DNA of 64,000 bases, taken from assembly GCF_001650905.1 (NCBI RefSeq), contig NZ_LXYG01000018.1:186001-250000 (forward strand), in the 5' to 3' direction. Below are positions 53,655 through 63,710 of this stretch, piece after piece; the stretch's first letter is position 1; each line of letters starts with the position of its first letter. The DNA is from Balneola sp. EhC07 (GTDB lineage: Bacteria > Bacteroidota > Rhodothermia > Balneolales > Balneolaceae). The translations under genes were made by a program, and so were the position numbers. A model generated the notes under the pieces. The model ran no database searches and was not told the origin of the DNA. It saw nothing but the letters and a program-made list of their open reading frames with translations.

Positions 53655-53795
53655 ATTAGTTTCTTGTTTAGCATTTTTCAGATAGAAAGTCAGAGTTATA
53701 TATTAATCTAACATCTAAATATCAGATTTCCTTTCCTTTTGTTATTCGCCCTAATATATTACAACGATTGGCAATCTCTCTAAAAGAAGATAAAA

Positions 53796-54455
53796 TTGAT
53801 GATTAATGAACCCTCGTTTGCTCCCAGAGAATATGGATGGATTGAAGTTGTTTGTGGAGGAATGTTTAGTGGAAAAACGGAAGAACTGATACGTCGGGCT
53901 AAACGAGCTCATATAGCAGGGCAAGAAGTTGTAGTTGTAAAACCGGCTATTGATAAAAGATACAGTGATACAGAAGTTGTTTCTCATAATGAAACTGCAC
54001 TCCCAAGCATTTTGGTGGACACTGCAGATCAAATAGTATTACTCACATCTAATGCCAAAGTAGTTTGTATAGACGAGGCTCAGTTCTTTGATGAACGAAT
54101 TGTTGATATTGTAAATGTGCTCGCTAATGATGGCAAAAGAGTTATAGTAGCCGGACTTGATATGGATTTTGAAGGAAAACCCTTTGGACCTATGCCCTAT
54201 CTTTTAGCTGTTGCAGAATATGTTACAAAGCTCCATGCTGTTTGTGCGGAAAGTGGAACAATGGCAAATTTCTCTCAAAGAGTAATAGAAGATACCAACA
54301 AAGTGTTGGTAGGAGAATACGATGCCTATGAGCCTCGTGCCAGGCATTGTTTCCGTCCTTCTGTAGATAGAAGGCGCGGGAGGCCGATCAGACCGTTTTT
54401 ACAACCAAAAGTCGCACCTCAGGAAGAAGATAATTTAAACTTAGAAAACTCTTAA
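53796..54455 (+). CDS. tdk: thymidine kinase, type II, with degenerate zinc site
   Basis: 219 residues. P-loop GGMFSGKTEELIRR (residues 21-34, with K27-T28), the DEAQFF catalytic motif (E94), AGLDMDFEGKPFG lasso and YDAYEPR end are those of bacterial thymidine kinase. The zinc site, normally CxxC...CxxC, is degenerate: C150-AES instead of CxxC, and A182-RH-C185 instead of CRxC, so two of four cysteines are lost. The C-terminal tail is basic (SVDRRRGRPIRPF). The gene is followed by nupC with a 1-base overlap, forming a nucleoside-salvage pair. Confidence 0.92.
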   Translation: MMINEPSFAPREYGWIEVVCGGMFSGKTEELIRRAKRAHIAGQEVVVVKPAIDKRYSDTEVVSHNETALPSILVDTADQIVLLTSNAKVVCIDEAQFFDERIVDIVNVLANDGKRVIVAGLDMDFEGKPFGPMPYLLAVAEYVTKLHAVCAESGTMANFSQRVIEDTNKVLVGEYDAYEPRARHCFRPSVDRRRGRPIRPFLQPKVAPQEEDNLNLENS

Positions 54456-55786
54456 TGGAAAATATATTACGCGGGATACTTGGAATGGTAGCAATTATTG
54501 GAATTGCTTTTCTGTTCTCAAATAACAAAAAAAGAATTAACTGGCGTTTAGTAGGAACAGGACTCAGTATCCAGTTTATTTTAGCTATTTTTATTCTTAA
54601 ATCTGATCAGATAGAAGCGATCTTTTCACCACTAGGGTGGCCAAAATTACTTTTTAAACAAATTGCGAGCTTCTTTGTTATTGTTTTGCAGTATACGACC
54701 GAAGGAGCTTCTTTCTTGTTTAGCTTTCTCGGAAAAGGTCCGGAATATCAGGAAAGCTTGGGAGTAATATTTGCGTTTCAGGTTTTACCTACCATTATCT
54801 TCTTTGCTTCCTTAACCGCCCTTCTCTATCATTATGGGGTGCTGCAATTTATAGTAAGAGTACTATCAAAAGGTATGCAGAAATTGCTTGGAACTTCAGG
54901 AGCTGAAACATTGTCGGTTATTTCTAATATTTTCGTAGGACAAACAGAAGCGCCTTTAGTGATCAAGCCTTTCATAAGTAAAATGACCAAGTCCGAACTA
55001 CTCGCTGTTATGACAGGTGGAATGGCAACAATTGCCGGAGGAGTTATGGCCGCGTATGTAGCTATGCTTGGAACCTCATTTGCGGCTGCTAATGGTCTTG
55101 AAATTCAAGTTGCCCAACAACTGTTTGCCGAACGATTATTAGGTGCTAGTTTGATGGCTGCCCCTGCTGCATTGGTAATTGCTAAAATTCTTTATCCTGA
55201 AACAGAAGAAGCAGCCACTGCCGGTGATGTATCAATTACAGTTGAAAAAACAGATGCTAACGGAATCGATGCCGCTGCTACCGGAGCTAGTGTAGGCTTA
55301 AAACTAGCTTTAAATGTAGGCGCTATGCTATTGGCGTTCATAGCATTACTAGCAATGTTTAATGGGTTTTTCGGTTGGATCTCTGACTTAACCGGTTTAA
55401 CAGGTTTGCTGGGAGCTCAACTGAGTATCGAAATGGTTTTAGGCTGGATTCTCGCTCCCATCGCCTGGATAATTGGTGTTGAATGGGCTGACGCAACTAC
55501 CATGGGAAGTTTAATAGGTACTAAAATTGTTTTGAATGAGTTTGTTGCATATCTCAAATTGGCAGATGAAGTATCAGCCGCAAATATTTCACCTAAAACT
55601 ATTGCAATGGCAACTTTTGCGTTATGTGGTTTTGCTAATTTTTCTTCAATTGCTATTCAGATCGGAGGAATTGGTGGTATTGCTCCGGACAGAAAATCTG
55701 ATTTAGCTAAATTCGGAATAAAAGCTGTTTTTGCAGGTACTATGGCAACGATGATGACAGCAACTATTGCAGGAATGCTTTTTTAA
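54455..55786 (+). CDS. nupC: concentrative nucleoside transporter NupC-type
   Basis: 443 residues with 9-10 TM segments. GVIFAFQVLPTIIFFASLTALLYHY, SNIFVGQTEAPLVIKPFI and MTGGMATIAGGVMAAYVAML are the CNT-family signatures of cation-coupled nucleoside import. The ATG overlaps the TAA of tdk (TAATG). Together they import and phosphorylate thymidine. C-terminal FALCGFANFSSIAIQIGGIGGIAP matches family conserved helices. Confidence 0.94.
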   Translation: MENILRGILGMVAIIGIAFLFSNNKKRINWRLVGTGLSIQFILAIFILKSDQIEAIFSPLGWPKLLFKQIASFFVIVLQYTTEGASFLFSFLGKGPEYQESLGVIFAFQVLPTIIFFASLTALLYHYGVLQFIVRVLSKGMQKLLGTSGAETLSVISNIFVGQTEAPLVIKPFISKMTKSELLAVMTGGMATIAGGVMAAYVAMLGTSFAAANGLEIQVAQQLFAERLLGASLMAAPAALVIAKILYPETEEAATAGDVSITVEKTDANGIDAAATGASVGLKLALNVGAMLLAFIALLAMFNGFFGWISDLTGLTGLLGAQLSIEMVLGWILAPIAWIIGVEWADATTMGSLIGTKIVLNEFVAYLKLADEVSAANISPKTIAMATFALCGFANFSSIAIQIGGIGGIAPDRKSDLAKFGIKAVFAGTMATMMTATIAGMLF

Positions 55787-55823
55787 AAATAAAGACTAAC
55801 ATCAAAAAAATATGATTTCTTAA

Positions 55824-57755
55824 ATGAACGGACTAGATAGAAAGCTAGGCTTATGCCTTTTAATTATTTCAATTTGTTCAACTCTTTCAATTTCCCAATC
55901 TAAAAACGATAAAACTGTTGTTGGAACAGTCGGGAAAGAAAAGATAACTTACGGAGAGCTTAAAGCGAATGTCAATACATTCCCAAACAGTTCTCCTTCA
56001 CTTAAAGAATTGGAAGATTTTTTACCCATCTATCTGGAGTATAAAGCTAAAATTCAGTTTGCTGAAAAAGAAGGTATCCTGAAAGATGAGCAGCTTCTGA
56101 GTGAACTGGGACAATACTCAAAACAAGCATCATACTCTTATTGGTTAGAAAACAAAATTAAAGAGACGGAGTTTGAAAAGTATTACGACAGAGCTTCAAA
56201 TGAACTTAAGAGTGAACATATACTAATTGCATTAAATAATAATGCATCACCGGAAGATACTCTTGAAGCCTATCAAAAATTAATTGAAGCTCGTAATAAA
56301 TTTCTTAATGGAACTGATTTTTCAGAGCTTGACCGCCAATATTCGAGTACTCAAAATGGACGGTCAATGGGCGGCGATCTACCTTGGTTTAGTATAGGAA
56401 CTACCGTAAAAGAATTTGAGGACCAAATATTCAGTTTAAAGATTGGTGAAGTTTCTATGCCATTCAGAACTCAATTCGGTTACCATATTGTTCATCTTCA
56501 GGATAAAAGATCCCGAACCTTATCTCGTGAAGTATCTCATATATTTACCCGGGCAGGATCACAAGCTTCTAAAGAGAAAGTAGATACTGCCTTTGAAAAG
56601 TTGGAAGCCGGATGGCCTTGGAGCGAGGTTGTATTAGAATTTAGTGATGACGGTCTTTCTGCTCCAAATGGAGGAAAAATAGGCTGGGTTAATTATGGTA
56701 GATATCAAACTGGTTTTGTTGACTCTGTAATGGCACTGGATACCGAAATAGATTATTCTAAACCAATACAAACATCTTATGGGTATCACATCTTCCGAAT
56801 CGATTCTGTGCAATCTTTCGGAAATGAAGAAGAGAAAAAGAAAACGTATATGAAAGAGTTTTTAGATTCTCCAAATTTCAAAAAAAGTAATTCATTTGTT
56901 ATTAATTGGTTGATGAATAATTATAGGAACAGTGTGAATCAGCAGGTTTTGGAAAATTTCAATACCAAAATTGCTCAGTCTGATACTCTTAAGATCAGTA
57001 ATATCGAATTTCCTGAGACTAATACAAACCTTTTCAGCTTTAGAGATTACAAGTTTACAGATACGGATTATCATAATTATCTGGATGCAACTCATCCTGA
57101 AGCATCTGCGAAATCATATTCAGATAAATGGTTTAGTGATTTTAAGACTTATGCTATAGATAGTGTACTAGTGAAACTTACGGTTTCTGAATTTCCTGAA
57201 TTTCAGAAAACACTGGATAATTATCAGAAAGGTTTGGCTGTATATCAAGTGAATGACACCTACTTATGGAGCGCTGCTACAGTTGATACGTCTGAATTAG
57301 TAAAGATCTACGAAAATAATGAGGCTGAATATTCTTTCCCGAAAAGACATTTTTACTATCTCTTAAGTTCGTTTGCGGATACTTCGCTAGCTAAAGGTAT
57401 AGATTTCATTAAGAATGGAAATCATCCTGATAGTTTAAGGTCTTATTACCCTAGAGTGTCAGTAGTTAAAGATTCTACAGGTGTTTTTACTGATGATCCA
57501 TTTGATAAATTAGAGCAAATGAGTCCGGGTAGTTTTTCTGAACCATTTGATTATAGACAAAGAACCGCAGTCTTTTATTTAAAAGAAATTTTACCCTCGC
57601 GTAAAATGAATTTTGAAGAAGCATTTAATCGATTGCTGGCAAGCTATCAACCTAAAAGAGAGGATCTTTGGTTAAATGAGCTAAAGAAAAGATTTAAAAT
57701 TAAAGCAGATTACAAAAAATTACGAAACGCTTTTAAAAATGATGAAAAGCTTTAG
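55824..57755 (+). CDS. periplasmic peptidyl-prolyl isomerase/chaperone with two PpiC domains
   Basis: 643 residues with a signal peptide (about 1-25, SLSISQS). A SurA-N-like helical part (about 30-105) is followed by two parvulin domains: SEHILIALNNNA to GEVSMPFRTQFGYHIVHLQD, and REVSHIFTRAGS to PIQTSYGYHIFRI. The C-terminal about 300 residues are a long helical segment without a known domain. It should assist outer-membrane protein folding. It is the first of three consecutive SurA-like genes, followed directly by the next gene with no spacer. Confidence 0.85.
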   Translation: MNGLDRKLGLCLLIISICSTLSISQSKNDKTVVGTVGKEKITYGELKANVNTFPNSSPSLKELEDFLPIYLEYKAKIQFAEKEGILKDEQLLSELGQYSKQASYSYWLENKIKETEFEKYYDRASNELKSEHILIALNNNASPEDTLEAYQKLIEARNKFLNGTDFSELDRQYSSTQNGRSMGGDLPWFSIGTTVKEFEDQIFSLKIGEVSMPFRTQFGYHIVHLQDKRSRTLSREVSHIFTRAGSQASKEKVDTAFEKLEAGWPWSEVVLEFSDDGLSAPNGGKIGWVNYGRYQTGFVDSVMALDTEIDYSKPIQTSYGYHIFRIDSVQSFGNEEEKKKTYMKEFLDSPNFKKSNSFVINWLMNNYRNSVNQQVLENFNTKIAQSDTLKISNIEFPETNTNLFSFRDYKFTDTDYHNYLDATHPEASAKSYSDKWFSDFKTYAIDSVLVKLTVSEFPEFQKTLDNYQKGLAVYQVNDTYLWSAATVDTSELVKIYENNEAEYSFPKRHFYYLLSSFADTSLAKGIDFIKNGNHPDSLRSYYPRVSVVKDSTGVFTDDPFDKLEQMSPGSFSEPFDYRQRTAVFYLKEILPSRKMNFEEAFNRLLASYQPKREDLWLNELKKRFKIKADYKKLRNAFKNDEKL

Positions 57756-58649
57756 ATGAAAACTTTGTTGTATCTAATACTTTCAGGTTCACTTTTTGTA
57801 GGTTGCAAAACAAACCAAAACTCTGATAATATTATATTAGCTGAAGTGAATGGGTCTGTTTTAACTATGGAGGAGGCTAAAGCCGGTATACCCTCGAGTG
57901 AATTCCAATCAGATAGCGTATTATCATATAATAATTTCATTGAAAAGTGGATTGAAAAGCAGTTGATACTTCAGGAGTCTGAACGTTTGAAAATCCCTGA
58001 TTCGCCCGAAATTAAAAAAAGGATTGAAAGAGCCAGACAAGATATGATTGCTATTTCATTTCAGGAAGCTGTTCTAAATAATTTGAATAGTAAGATCATC
58101 GTTACTGAAGAAGAAGTTCAGGATTATTATCAGCAAAATAAGGATCAGTTTCTGTTGGATGAACGGTATATCAGGTTCAGGCATCTTATAGCTTCTTCAT
58201 TAGTAGACGCACAAAATGCTAAAAGAGATCTTATGCAAGGCCATACTTGGGAAAGAGTAGCTCAAAACTATTCTCTTCAACCTGAAATGGTTATTAAAAA
58301 CGCATCTCGTTTTTGGCCGGAATCAAATGCGTTAAAGGAATTTGATACTTTAAACCGTTATTTAAGACTCATAGGTGTGACTGAAATTTCGATTATCGAA
58401 AACATTAACGGGAAGTACCATTTTGTTCAGTTACTTGAAGAAAAGGCCGTTGGTGAACATCCCGATTTGGAATGGTTATTAATTCAAATAAAAGAATGGT
58501 TAATACTCGAAAAAAAACGCATTGCTTACAATACCTATGTAAAGAATCTTTATCTTGCAGCAGAAGCGAATAATGAAATACGAACTTACAACGTTCTACC
58601 AAATAATATTAATAAGGAAATTACTTCCGATTCATTGAACTCAAATTAA
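57756..58649 (+). CDS. SurA-like lipoprotein with degenerate parvulin domain
   Basis: 297 residues with a lipoprotein signal (Cys17, GSLFVGC). The N-terminal helical part (LAEVNGSVLTMEEAK, KWIEKQLILQESE) resembles SurA-N; the later YIRFRHLIASSLVDAQNAK suggests a parvulin-like domain, but the GG-x-L-G and GYH signatures are missing, so isomerase activity is doubtful. It lies between two PpiC-type genes, directly after the TAG of the first and 3 bases before the next. Confidence 0.72.
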   Translation: MKTLLYLILSGSLFVGCKTNQNSDNIILAEVNGSVLTMEEAKAGIPSSEFQSDSVLSYNNFIEKWIEKQLILQESERLKIPDSPEIKKRIERARQDMIAISFQEAVLNNLNSKIIVTEEEVQDYYQQNKDQFLLDERYIRFRHLIASSLVDAQNAKRDLMQGHTWERVAQNYSLQPEMVIKNASRFWPESNALKEFDTLNRYLRLIGVTEISIIENINGKYHFVQLLEEKAVGEHPDLEWLLIQIKEWLILEKKRIAYNTYVKNLYLAAEANNEIRTYNVLPNNINKEITSDSLNSN

Positions 58650-58652
58650 ATA

Positions 58653-60020
58653 ATGAGATATTTAAAACTAATTTTACTTCTGTCATTTTTAACCCCTGTT
58701 TCTGTTTTTGCTCAACAGAAAAACTCTCCTCAGTCAGCTGATAAAATTGTAGCATTGGTTAACGATCAAATTATACTCAAATCTGACATCGATCAGAGCG
58801 TATCAGACTACATAAGACAAGCTAGTTTTAACCAACAAAATGTTCCTTTCACAAAAGAACTTTGGTATTCTTTCTTAGAATCTGAAATTGATAATAAATT
58901 GTTATTGGAAAAAGCTAAGATTGACTCTGTTACGATTTCAGACGAACAAGTTAATCAGCAAATGGATGCCAGAGTATCCCAACTAATACAACAAGCCGGT
59001 AGTGAACAAGCTCTCGAAGATGCTTTTGGTAAGTCAATTATCCAACTAAAGGCCGATTTCAGGGATAACTTCAGACAGCAAATGACTGCAAATCAAATGC
59101 AGCAGATCAAGTTCAGCGAAATACAGATCACAAGACCCGAAGTGAAAGAGTTTTTCGAGGCGATTCCCAAAGACTCCCTCCCTACTATTCCGGAACAAGT
59201 TGCTTTATCTCATATTGTTAAGCTGCCAAAAGCCAAAACGGATGCAAAAGATGCTTCGCTAAAATTCGCAGAATCTCTTAGAGACTCCGTTCTTAACCAT
59301 GGTGTAGCATTTGAGGAATTAGCAAAACGACATGGTATGGATGGTTCCTCAGAACGTGGAGGTCAACTTCCAATGATGGGGTTAAACGAATTGGTATCTG
59401 AATATTCAGCAGCAGCAGCGGCATTGCAACCAGGTCAAATTTCCGAGGTTGTTGAAACTGAATTCGGGTTTCATATTATCAGGTTAGACGAGAGGGTTGG
59501 AAACAGGATCAAAACAAGTCACATTCTTATTAGAATTGATGCAGAGCAGCTCGATGACGAAACTGCAATACAAGAGTTGACTACAATTAGAGATAGCCTG
59601 TTAAACAATGAGAATATTACTTTTTCAGGGATGGCAATCAGAAATAGTGAAGATCCTTCTACTGCTAAATCAGGAGGTAAGATTGTTGATGTACAATCAG
59701 GAGAACGACTTATTCCGCTAACCAGACTAGACCCCTCCCTTTACCGAATTGTATTATTGATGGATGAAGTAGGGTCTATTTCTGAACCTAAGCTTTTTAA
59801 TCCTAATAATGCTAACGCCGGAAAGGCATATCGTATCGTTCGATTAGACAGACAAATTCCGGAGCATGTTGCAAGTTTAGACGTTGATTACCAGAGAATT
59901 AAAAATATTGCTCTTCAACAAAAGCAGACAAGAATATTTCAGAAATGGTTACGTGAACTGCGTGAGGAAATATATGTGGAGTACAGAATTCCTAAATTAG
60001 AATCTGTAGTTGCAAGGTAA
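58653..60020 (+). CDS. surA: periplasmic chaperone SurA
   Basis: 455 residues with signal peptide (about 1-21, SVFAQQ). SurA-N segment ([37 protein letters not shown]), then two parvulin domains: [16 protein letters not shown] to [19 protein letters not shown] with RGGQLPMMG, and [15 protein letters not shown] to the AYRIVRLD end with SGGKIVD. It escorts outer-membrane proteins to the BAM complex. Last gene of the chaperone trio and overlapping the MoxR start by 1 base. Confidence 0.88.
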   Translation: MRYLKLILLLSFLTPVSVFAQQKNSPQSADKIVALVNDQIILKSDIDQSVSDYIRQASFNQQNVPFTKELWYSFLESEIDNKLLLEKAKIDSVTISDEQVNQQMDARVSQLIQQAGSEQALEDAFGKSIIQLKADFRDNFRQQMTANQMQQIKFSEIQITRPEVKEFFEAIPKDSLPTIPEQVALSHIVKLPKAKTDAKDASLKFAESLRDSVLNHGVAFEELAKRHGMDGSSERGGQLPMMGLNELVSEYSAAAAALQPGQISEVVETEFGFHIIRLDERVGNRIKTSHILIRIDAEQLDDETAIQELTTIRDSLLNNENITFSGMAIRNSEDPSTAKSGGKIVDVQSGERLIPLTRLDPSLYRIVLLMDEVGSISEPKLFNPNNANAGKAYRIVRLDRQIPEHVASLDVDYQRIKNIALQQKQTRIFQKWLRELREEIYVEYRIPKLESVVAR

Positions 60021-61015
60021 TGACGAAAGAGAATAAAGATTCAGTTGAAGCCGCTAACGAGTTTACGGAAACCTTTAATGCCATTAAAAAGGAAGTCCAT
60101 AAGATCATAATTGGTCAGGATGAGATCATTAACCTTCTTTTGATCTCACTTTTTTCACGTGGACATTGTGTTTTGATCGGAGTTCCCGGCTTAGCAAAGA
60201 CGCTTTTGATCAATACTCTAGCCGATACGTTAGGACTTTCCTTTAACCGAATTCAGTTTACACCTGACCTTATGCCCGGGGATATTACAGGTACAGAGAT
60301 CATTGAGGAAGAAAGAGAATCAGGTAAGAAAGCTTTCAAGTTTGTTAAAGGACCAATATTCGCCAACATTGTTCTCGCCGATGAGATTAACAGAACACCG
60401 CCTAAAACACAGGCAGCTTTATTGGAAGGAATGCAAGAGTATAATGTCACTACTGCAGGACAAACCTACCACTTAGACACTCCTTTTTTTGTTCTTGCAA
60501 CGCAAAATCCGATTGAACAGGAAGGAACTTATCCTCTTCCGGAAGCTCAGTTAGACCGCTTTATGTTCAATATTTGGGTTGATTATCCTACCTTTGACGA
60601 AGAAAAGAAGATTGTCAGCCAAACAACTTCCACTAAAAAGGAAAAGCTTTCTCCAATTCTGGATAAATCTAAGATCGAAGAGTTGCAGGATCTAGTAAGG
60701 AAAGTTCCCGTACCAGAAACTGTTCTTGATTATGCTGTTAAATTGGTAGGGTGTACAAGACCTGATTCTGAACAAGCACCGGATTTTGTAAAGAAATACT
60801 TAAGCTGGGGAGCAGGTCCCAGAGCTTCACAATACCTTATACTTGGAGGAAAAGCCCGTGCCCTCTCCGAAGGTAGATTTAATGTGACTATAGAAGATAT
60901 TCAAGCGTTAGCAGTACCAGTTCTAAGGCACAGAATTGTCAATAATTATGCTGCTGAAGCCGAAGGGTTTACTACTGTTAAAATAATTGAAATGATTATT
61001 GAGAAGTTGAAGTAA
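60020..61015 (+). CDS. MoxR family AAA+ ATPase
   Basis: 331 residues. Walker A GVPGLAKT (54-61), Walker B-like [24 protein letters not shown], sensor 1 [25 protein letters not shown] and the C-terminal lid [22 protein letters not shown] match the MoxR class. The family acts as a chaperone for metal or complex assembly with von Willebrand A proteins, one of which follows by 1 base. Starts in TAATG overlap with surA. Confidence 0.93.
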   Translation: MTKENKDSVEAANEFTETFNAIKKEVHKIIIGQDEIINLLLISLFSRGHCVLIGVPGLAKTLLINTLADTLGLSFNRIQFTPDLMPGDITGTEIIEEERESGKKAFKFVKGPIFANIVLADEINRTPPKTQAALLEGMQEYNVTTAGQTYHLDTPFFVLATQNPIEQEGTYPLPEAQLDRFMFNIWVDYPTFDEEKKIVSQTTSTKKEKLSPILDKSKIEELQDLVRKVPVPETVLDYAVKLVGCTRPDSEQAPDFVKKYLSWGAGPRASQYLILGGKARALSEGRFNVTIEDIQALAVPVLRHRIVNNYAAEAEGFTTVKIIEMIIEKLK

Positions 61016-61016
61016 A

Positions 61017-63101
61017 GTGGAATTTCAAGGGTTACAGAATACTATTCCTGTTTTTGTAACTGTAATTGTTGCACTACTGATTTGTTTTCTTTCCTGGTTC
61101 TCTTATAAAAAGTACTCTACTATTTCATTAGCATGGAAGCTTAGTTTAAGTTCGTTAAGAGCTATCTCTTTAATTGTTTTATTGTTTTTATTTCTAAATC
61201 CCTTTTTTAAAACAATTGAAGAAATCATAGTAAATCCGAAAATTGCTGTTTTATTAGACGGATCTGAAAGTACTTCCATTCAAAAAGGAGATTATAATGG
61301 CGAGGAGAGTTATCAAAATGTAATTGCTAATCTTAGAGATGCTCCGAATAACACTGACTTGGTATTCTTTAATTTTGGAGAAACAATTCAAAGTGTAGAT
61401 CCGGATGAGTTCTCAGTTACTTATCCACTCACTAACATTTTTAACGCTGTTGAAACTATCACTACTGCTGACGAAGATTTTTCTTCGGTAATTCTTATAA
61501 GTGACGGAATAATTACTTCCGGCAAGAATCCGGTTCTTATAGCAAGAAACTCTTCAATTCCTATCCATACCATAGCAATTGGTGATACAACTAAAGTTAA
61601 AGATATTTCTATACAGAATATCTCTACTAATGGCACTGGTTTTACTAATACTATGCATCAGGTTTTAGTTGATATATCTCAATTCGGATTTGATAACAGA
61701 TCTGTTACTGTAAATTTAAAATCAGATGACCGAGTATTAGATTCTAAATCTCTTTCTCTCTCAAAAGATAAAGAAATATATGAACTTCAATTTGAAATGG
61801 AGTTAACTGAACCCGGATTAAAGCAATTTCGAATAGAAATCAATTCAGGACTAGAAGAATGGTCATCCGAAAATAATACTGCTTTTTTTTCAATTGATGT
61901 TTTAGATAGTAAAAAGAGAATTCTTCATATTGCCTCTGCTGTTCACCCGGATGTAAAGGCCCTCAGGTCTATTTTAATGTCAGATGAAAATATTGAATTG
62001 AGTACCTACACTTCTTTAGGTCCAATTTCCGGATTAAAAAACCTGAACGAATCTGGTGAATATGATCTGATTATTTATCATGGGAAACCTTCGGAAAATG
62101 TATTTTCAGAACTTGGATTAAAAAATAAAGAAACCTCTACCCTCTTTATTTTATTACCTGATCGCGAGTCCATTATTTCTTCTGAAGCTTTTAATATAAT
62201 TGGCAATGATTCACCCAACATTTTTAATGTTCAAATGGAGGTTTCATCACAGGGTTCGGATCATCCTATCTTAGATCTAGTAGAATCAAATCTCAATACT
62301 TTTGCGCCTGTTCAATCTTCTATAAATGCTTACAATGAATACCCTGAAGCTTCTCTGTTGTTAACATCCAGATATCAGAATATATCTACAAACTCTCCCT
62401 TGCTCTCAACTCTGGAGCAAGGAAATATCCGGAAAAGCGATCTGAATGCTTCAGGTTGGTATAAACTGTACCTAAGTCCTAACAGCAATGAACGAGCATT
62501 TATTACACAATTGATTATCAACCTTGTAGATTGGACTTCATCGAACCCCGACAATAGATTGTTGAAGATAAAGCCTTTAAAAAATGCTTTTAATTCAGGA
62601 GAATCTTCTATGATAAATGCCAGTTTGATTAATGAAACCGGAGACATTGAAAGTAATGCTGTAATTGAATTCACATTAAATAGTGATGATTACGCCGCTA
62701 ATTATACAATGGATAATCTTGGAAATGGCAATTACCAACTTCAGATACCGAATTTAATGGAAGGGAATTATAAGTTCTCGGCCACAGCCAGAAAAGGAAA
62801 CAGGGAGATTGATACCGAAACCGGCGAATTTTTAGTTTCACAGTCAAGTATTGAGCTTGCTAACACTGTTAGAAATGATGAAATGCTTAATAATATTTCG
62901 ACCGGCTCAGGAGGTAGTTTTTTTGATTTTGGATCGGCTAATGAATTCTGGGAAACAAGTGAGATCGTTTCAAACCTACAGTCCAGAACAGAAATAAAGG
63001 AGAGCTATATATATCCAGTTAGATATGTATTTTGGTTTGTACTAGTTCTTACACTTCTGGGTACAGAATGGTTGATCAGGAAGAAATTCGCTCTTCCTTA
63101 A
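61017..63101 (+). CDS. membrane protein with vWA-like domain, MoxR partner
   Basis: 694 residues with a GTG start. Two N-terminal TM helices (about 9-29 and 42-62) precede a vWA-like domain with the MIDAS DxSxS motif (D81, S83, S85 in VLLDGSESTS) and the later SVILISDGIITSGKNP. The central region is beta-rich (about 200-600) and the C-terminal helix (about 668-686) is a third TM. Operon with moxR supports a MoxR-vWA chaperone-type complex in the inner membrane facing the periplasm. Function is unknown. Confidence 0.78.
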   Translation: MEFQGLQNTIPVFVTVIVALLICFLSWFSYKKYSTISLAWKLSLSSLRAISLIVLLFLFLNPFFKTIEEIIVNPKIAVLLDGSESTSIQKGDYNGEESYQNVIANLRDAPNNTDLVFFNFGETIQSVDPDEFSVTYPLTNIFNAVETITTADEDFSSVILISDGIITSGKNPVLIARNSSIPIHTIAIGDTTKVKDISIQNISTNGTGFTNTMHQVLVDISQFGFDNRSVTVNLKSDDRVLDSKSLSLSKDKEIYELQFEMELTEPGLKQFRIEINSGLEEWSSENNTAFFSIDVLDSKKRILHIASAVHPDVKALRSILMSDENIELSTYTSLGPISGLKNLNESGEYDLIIYHGKPSENVFSELGLKNKETSTLFILLPDRESIISSEAFNIIGNDSPNIFNVQMEVSSQGSDHPILDLVESNLNTFAPVQSSINAYNEYPEASLLLTSRYQNISTNSPLLSTLEQGNIRKSDLNASGWYKLYLSPNSNERAFITQLIINLVDWTSSNPDNRLLKIKPLKNAFNSGESSMINASLINETGDIESNAVIEFTLNSDDYAANYTMDNLGNGNYQLQIPNLMEGNYKFSATARKGNREIDTETGEFLVSQSSIELANTVRNDEMLNNISTGSGGSFFDFGSANEFWETSEIVSNLQSRTEIKESYIYPVRYVFWFVLVLTLLGTEWLIRKKFALP

Positions 63102-63635
63102 TTATTTTTTAATAGCTGAAGATTTAACTTCGACTGTTCCTTTCCCTACTTCTTTAGATTTCACAATAAACACATCATCGTAGGCTGATTCATCCAGTTG
63201 AACAAACTTTTCTTCTCCAATTACCATGTTAACCAGAAACGGAGTAGTATTTGAATGGCCAACTATAAGCACTACTTCTCCCTGATGATCTTTAACGAGT
63301 TTTTTTATAAATACTTTTGGGGCTCTTGGATCGTAACTTTGTATTTCTAGATCAAATTCCTTTGATGTAGGAAGAGCTGTCAATTCCGTCCTTTTATATT
63401 CCGTTGAATAAACTGCATCTACTTTTGAATAAGCTTTTTTCAACATTGCTTTTATACGTTCTGCTCTTGCTTCGCCTTCCTTTGTTAATGGTGGATTTCT
63501 TGTACCATCGTCTGCTTTTTCAGCGTGTCTGACAAAAATAAGCGTAGCTGAATCTGAAGTACCTAATATATTCTGAGCATTCAAACCGGAAAGAGACAGT
63601 ACAGCAAACAGGAAAAAGAACAGTAATTTTTTCAT
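63102..63635 (-). CDS. secreted histidine phosphatase superfamily protein
   Basis: 177 residues with a signal peptide (1-20, SGLNAQ). The phosphatase motif RHAEKAD (R36, H37) and the C-terminal VLIVGHSNTTP (second His) define the branch 1 histidine phosphatase family. LTKEGEARAERI and STEYKRTELTA fit SixA/phosphoglycerate mutase-like proteins. Stop abuts the end of the MoxR partner gene (no spacer). The substrate is unknown. Confidence 0.87.
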   Translation of the reverse strand: MKKLLFFFLFAVLSLSGLNAQNILGTSDSATLIFVRHAEKADDGTRNPPLTKEGEARAERIKAMLKKAYSKVDAVYSTEYKRTELTALPTSKEFDLEIQSYDPRAPKVFIKKLVKDHQGEVVLIVGHSNTTPFLVNMVIGEEKFVQLDESAYDDVFIVKSKEVGKGTVEVKSSAIKK

Positions 63636-63660
63636 AAAAGAGACCTTTTTGATCAGTATA

Positions 63661-63691
63661 AAAAAAGACTAGTCTATTGACTAGCCTTTTT
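63661..63691 (-). terminator. rho-independent terminator of the small membrane protein gene
   Basis: aaaaagactagtc-tatt-gactagccttttt is an almost perfect stem flanked by A and T runs, directly downstream of the gene ending at 63711 on the minus strand. Confidence 0.8.
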
Positions 63692-63710
63692 CGAATTTTA
63701 TGATAACTTT

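Noticed and set aside
53751-54032. 93-residue frame antisense to tdk
   Set aside because: It overlaps the P-loop region of thymidine kinase and has no start signal or domain.
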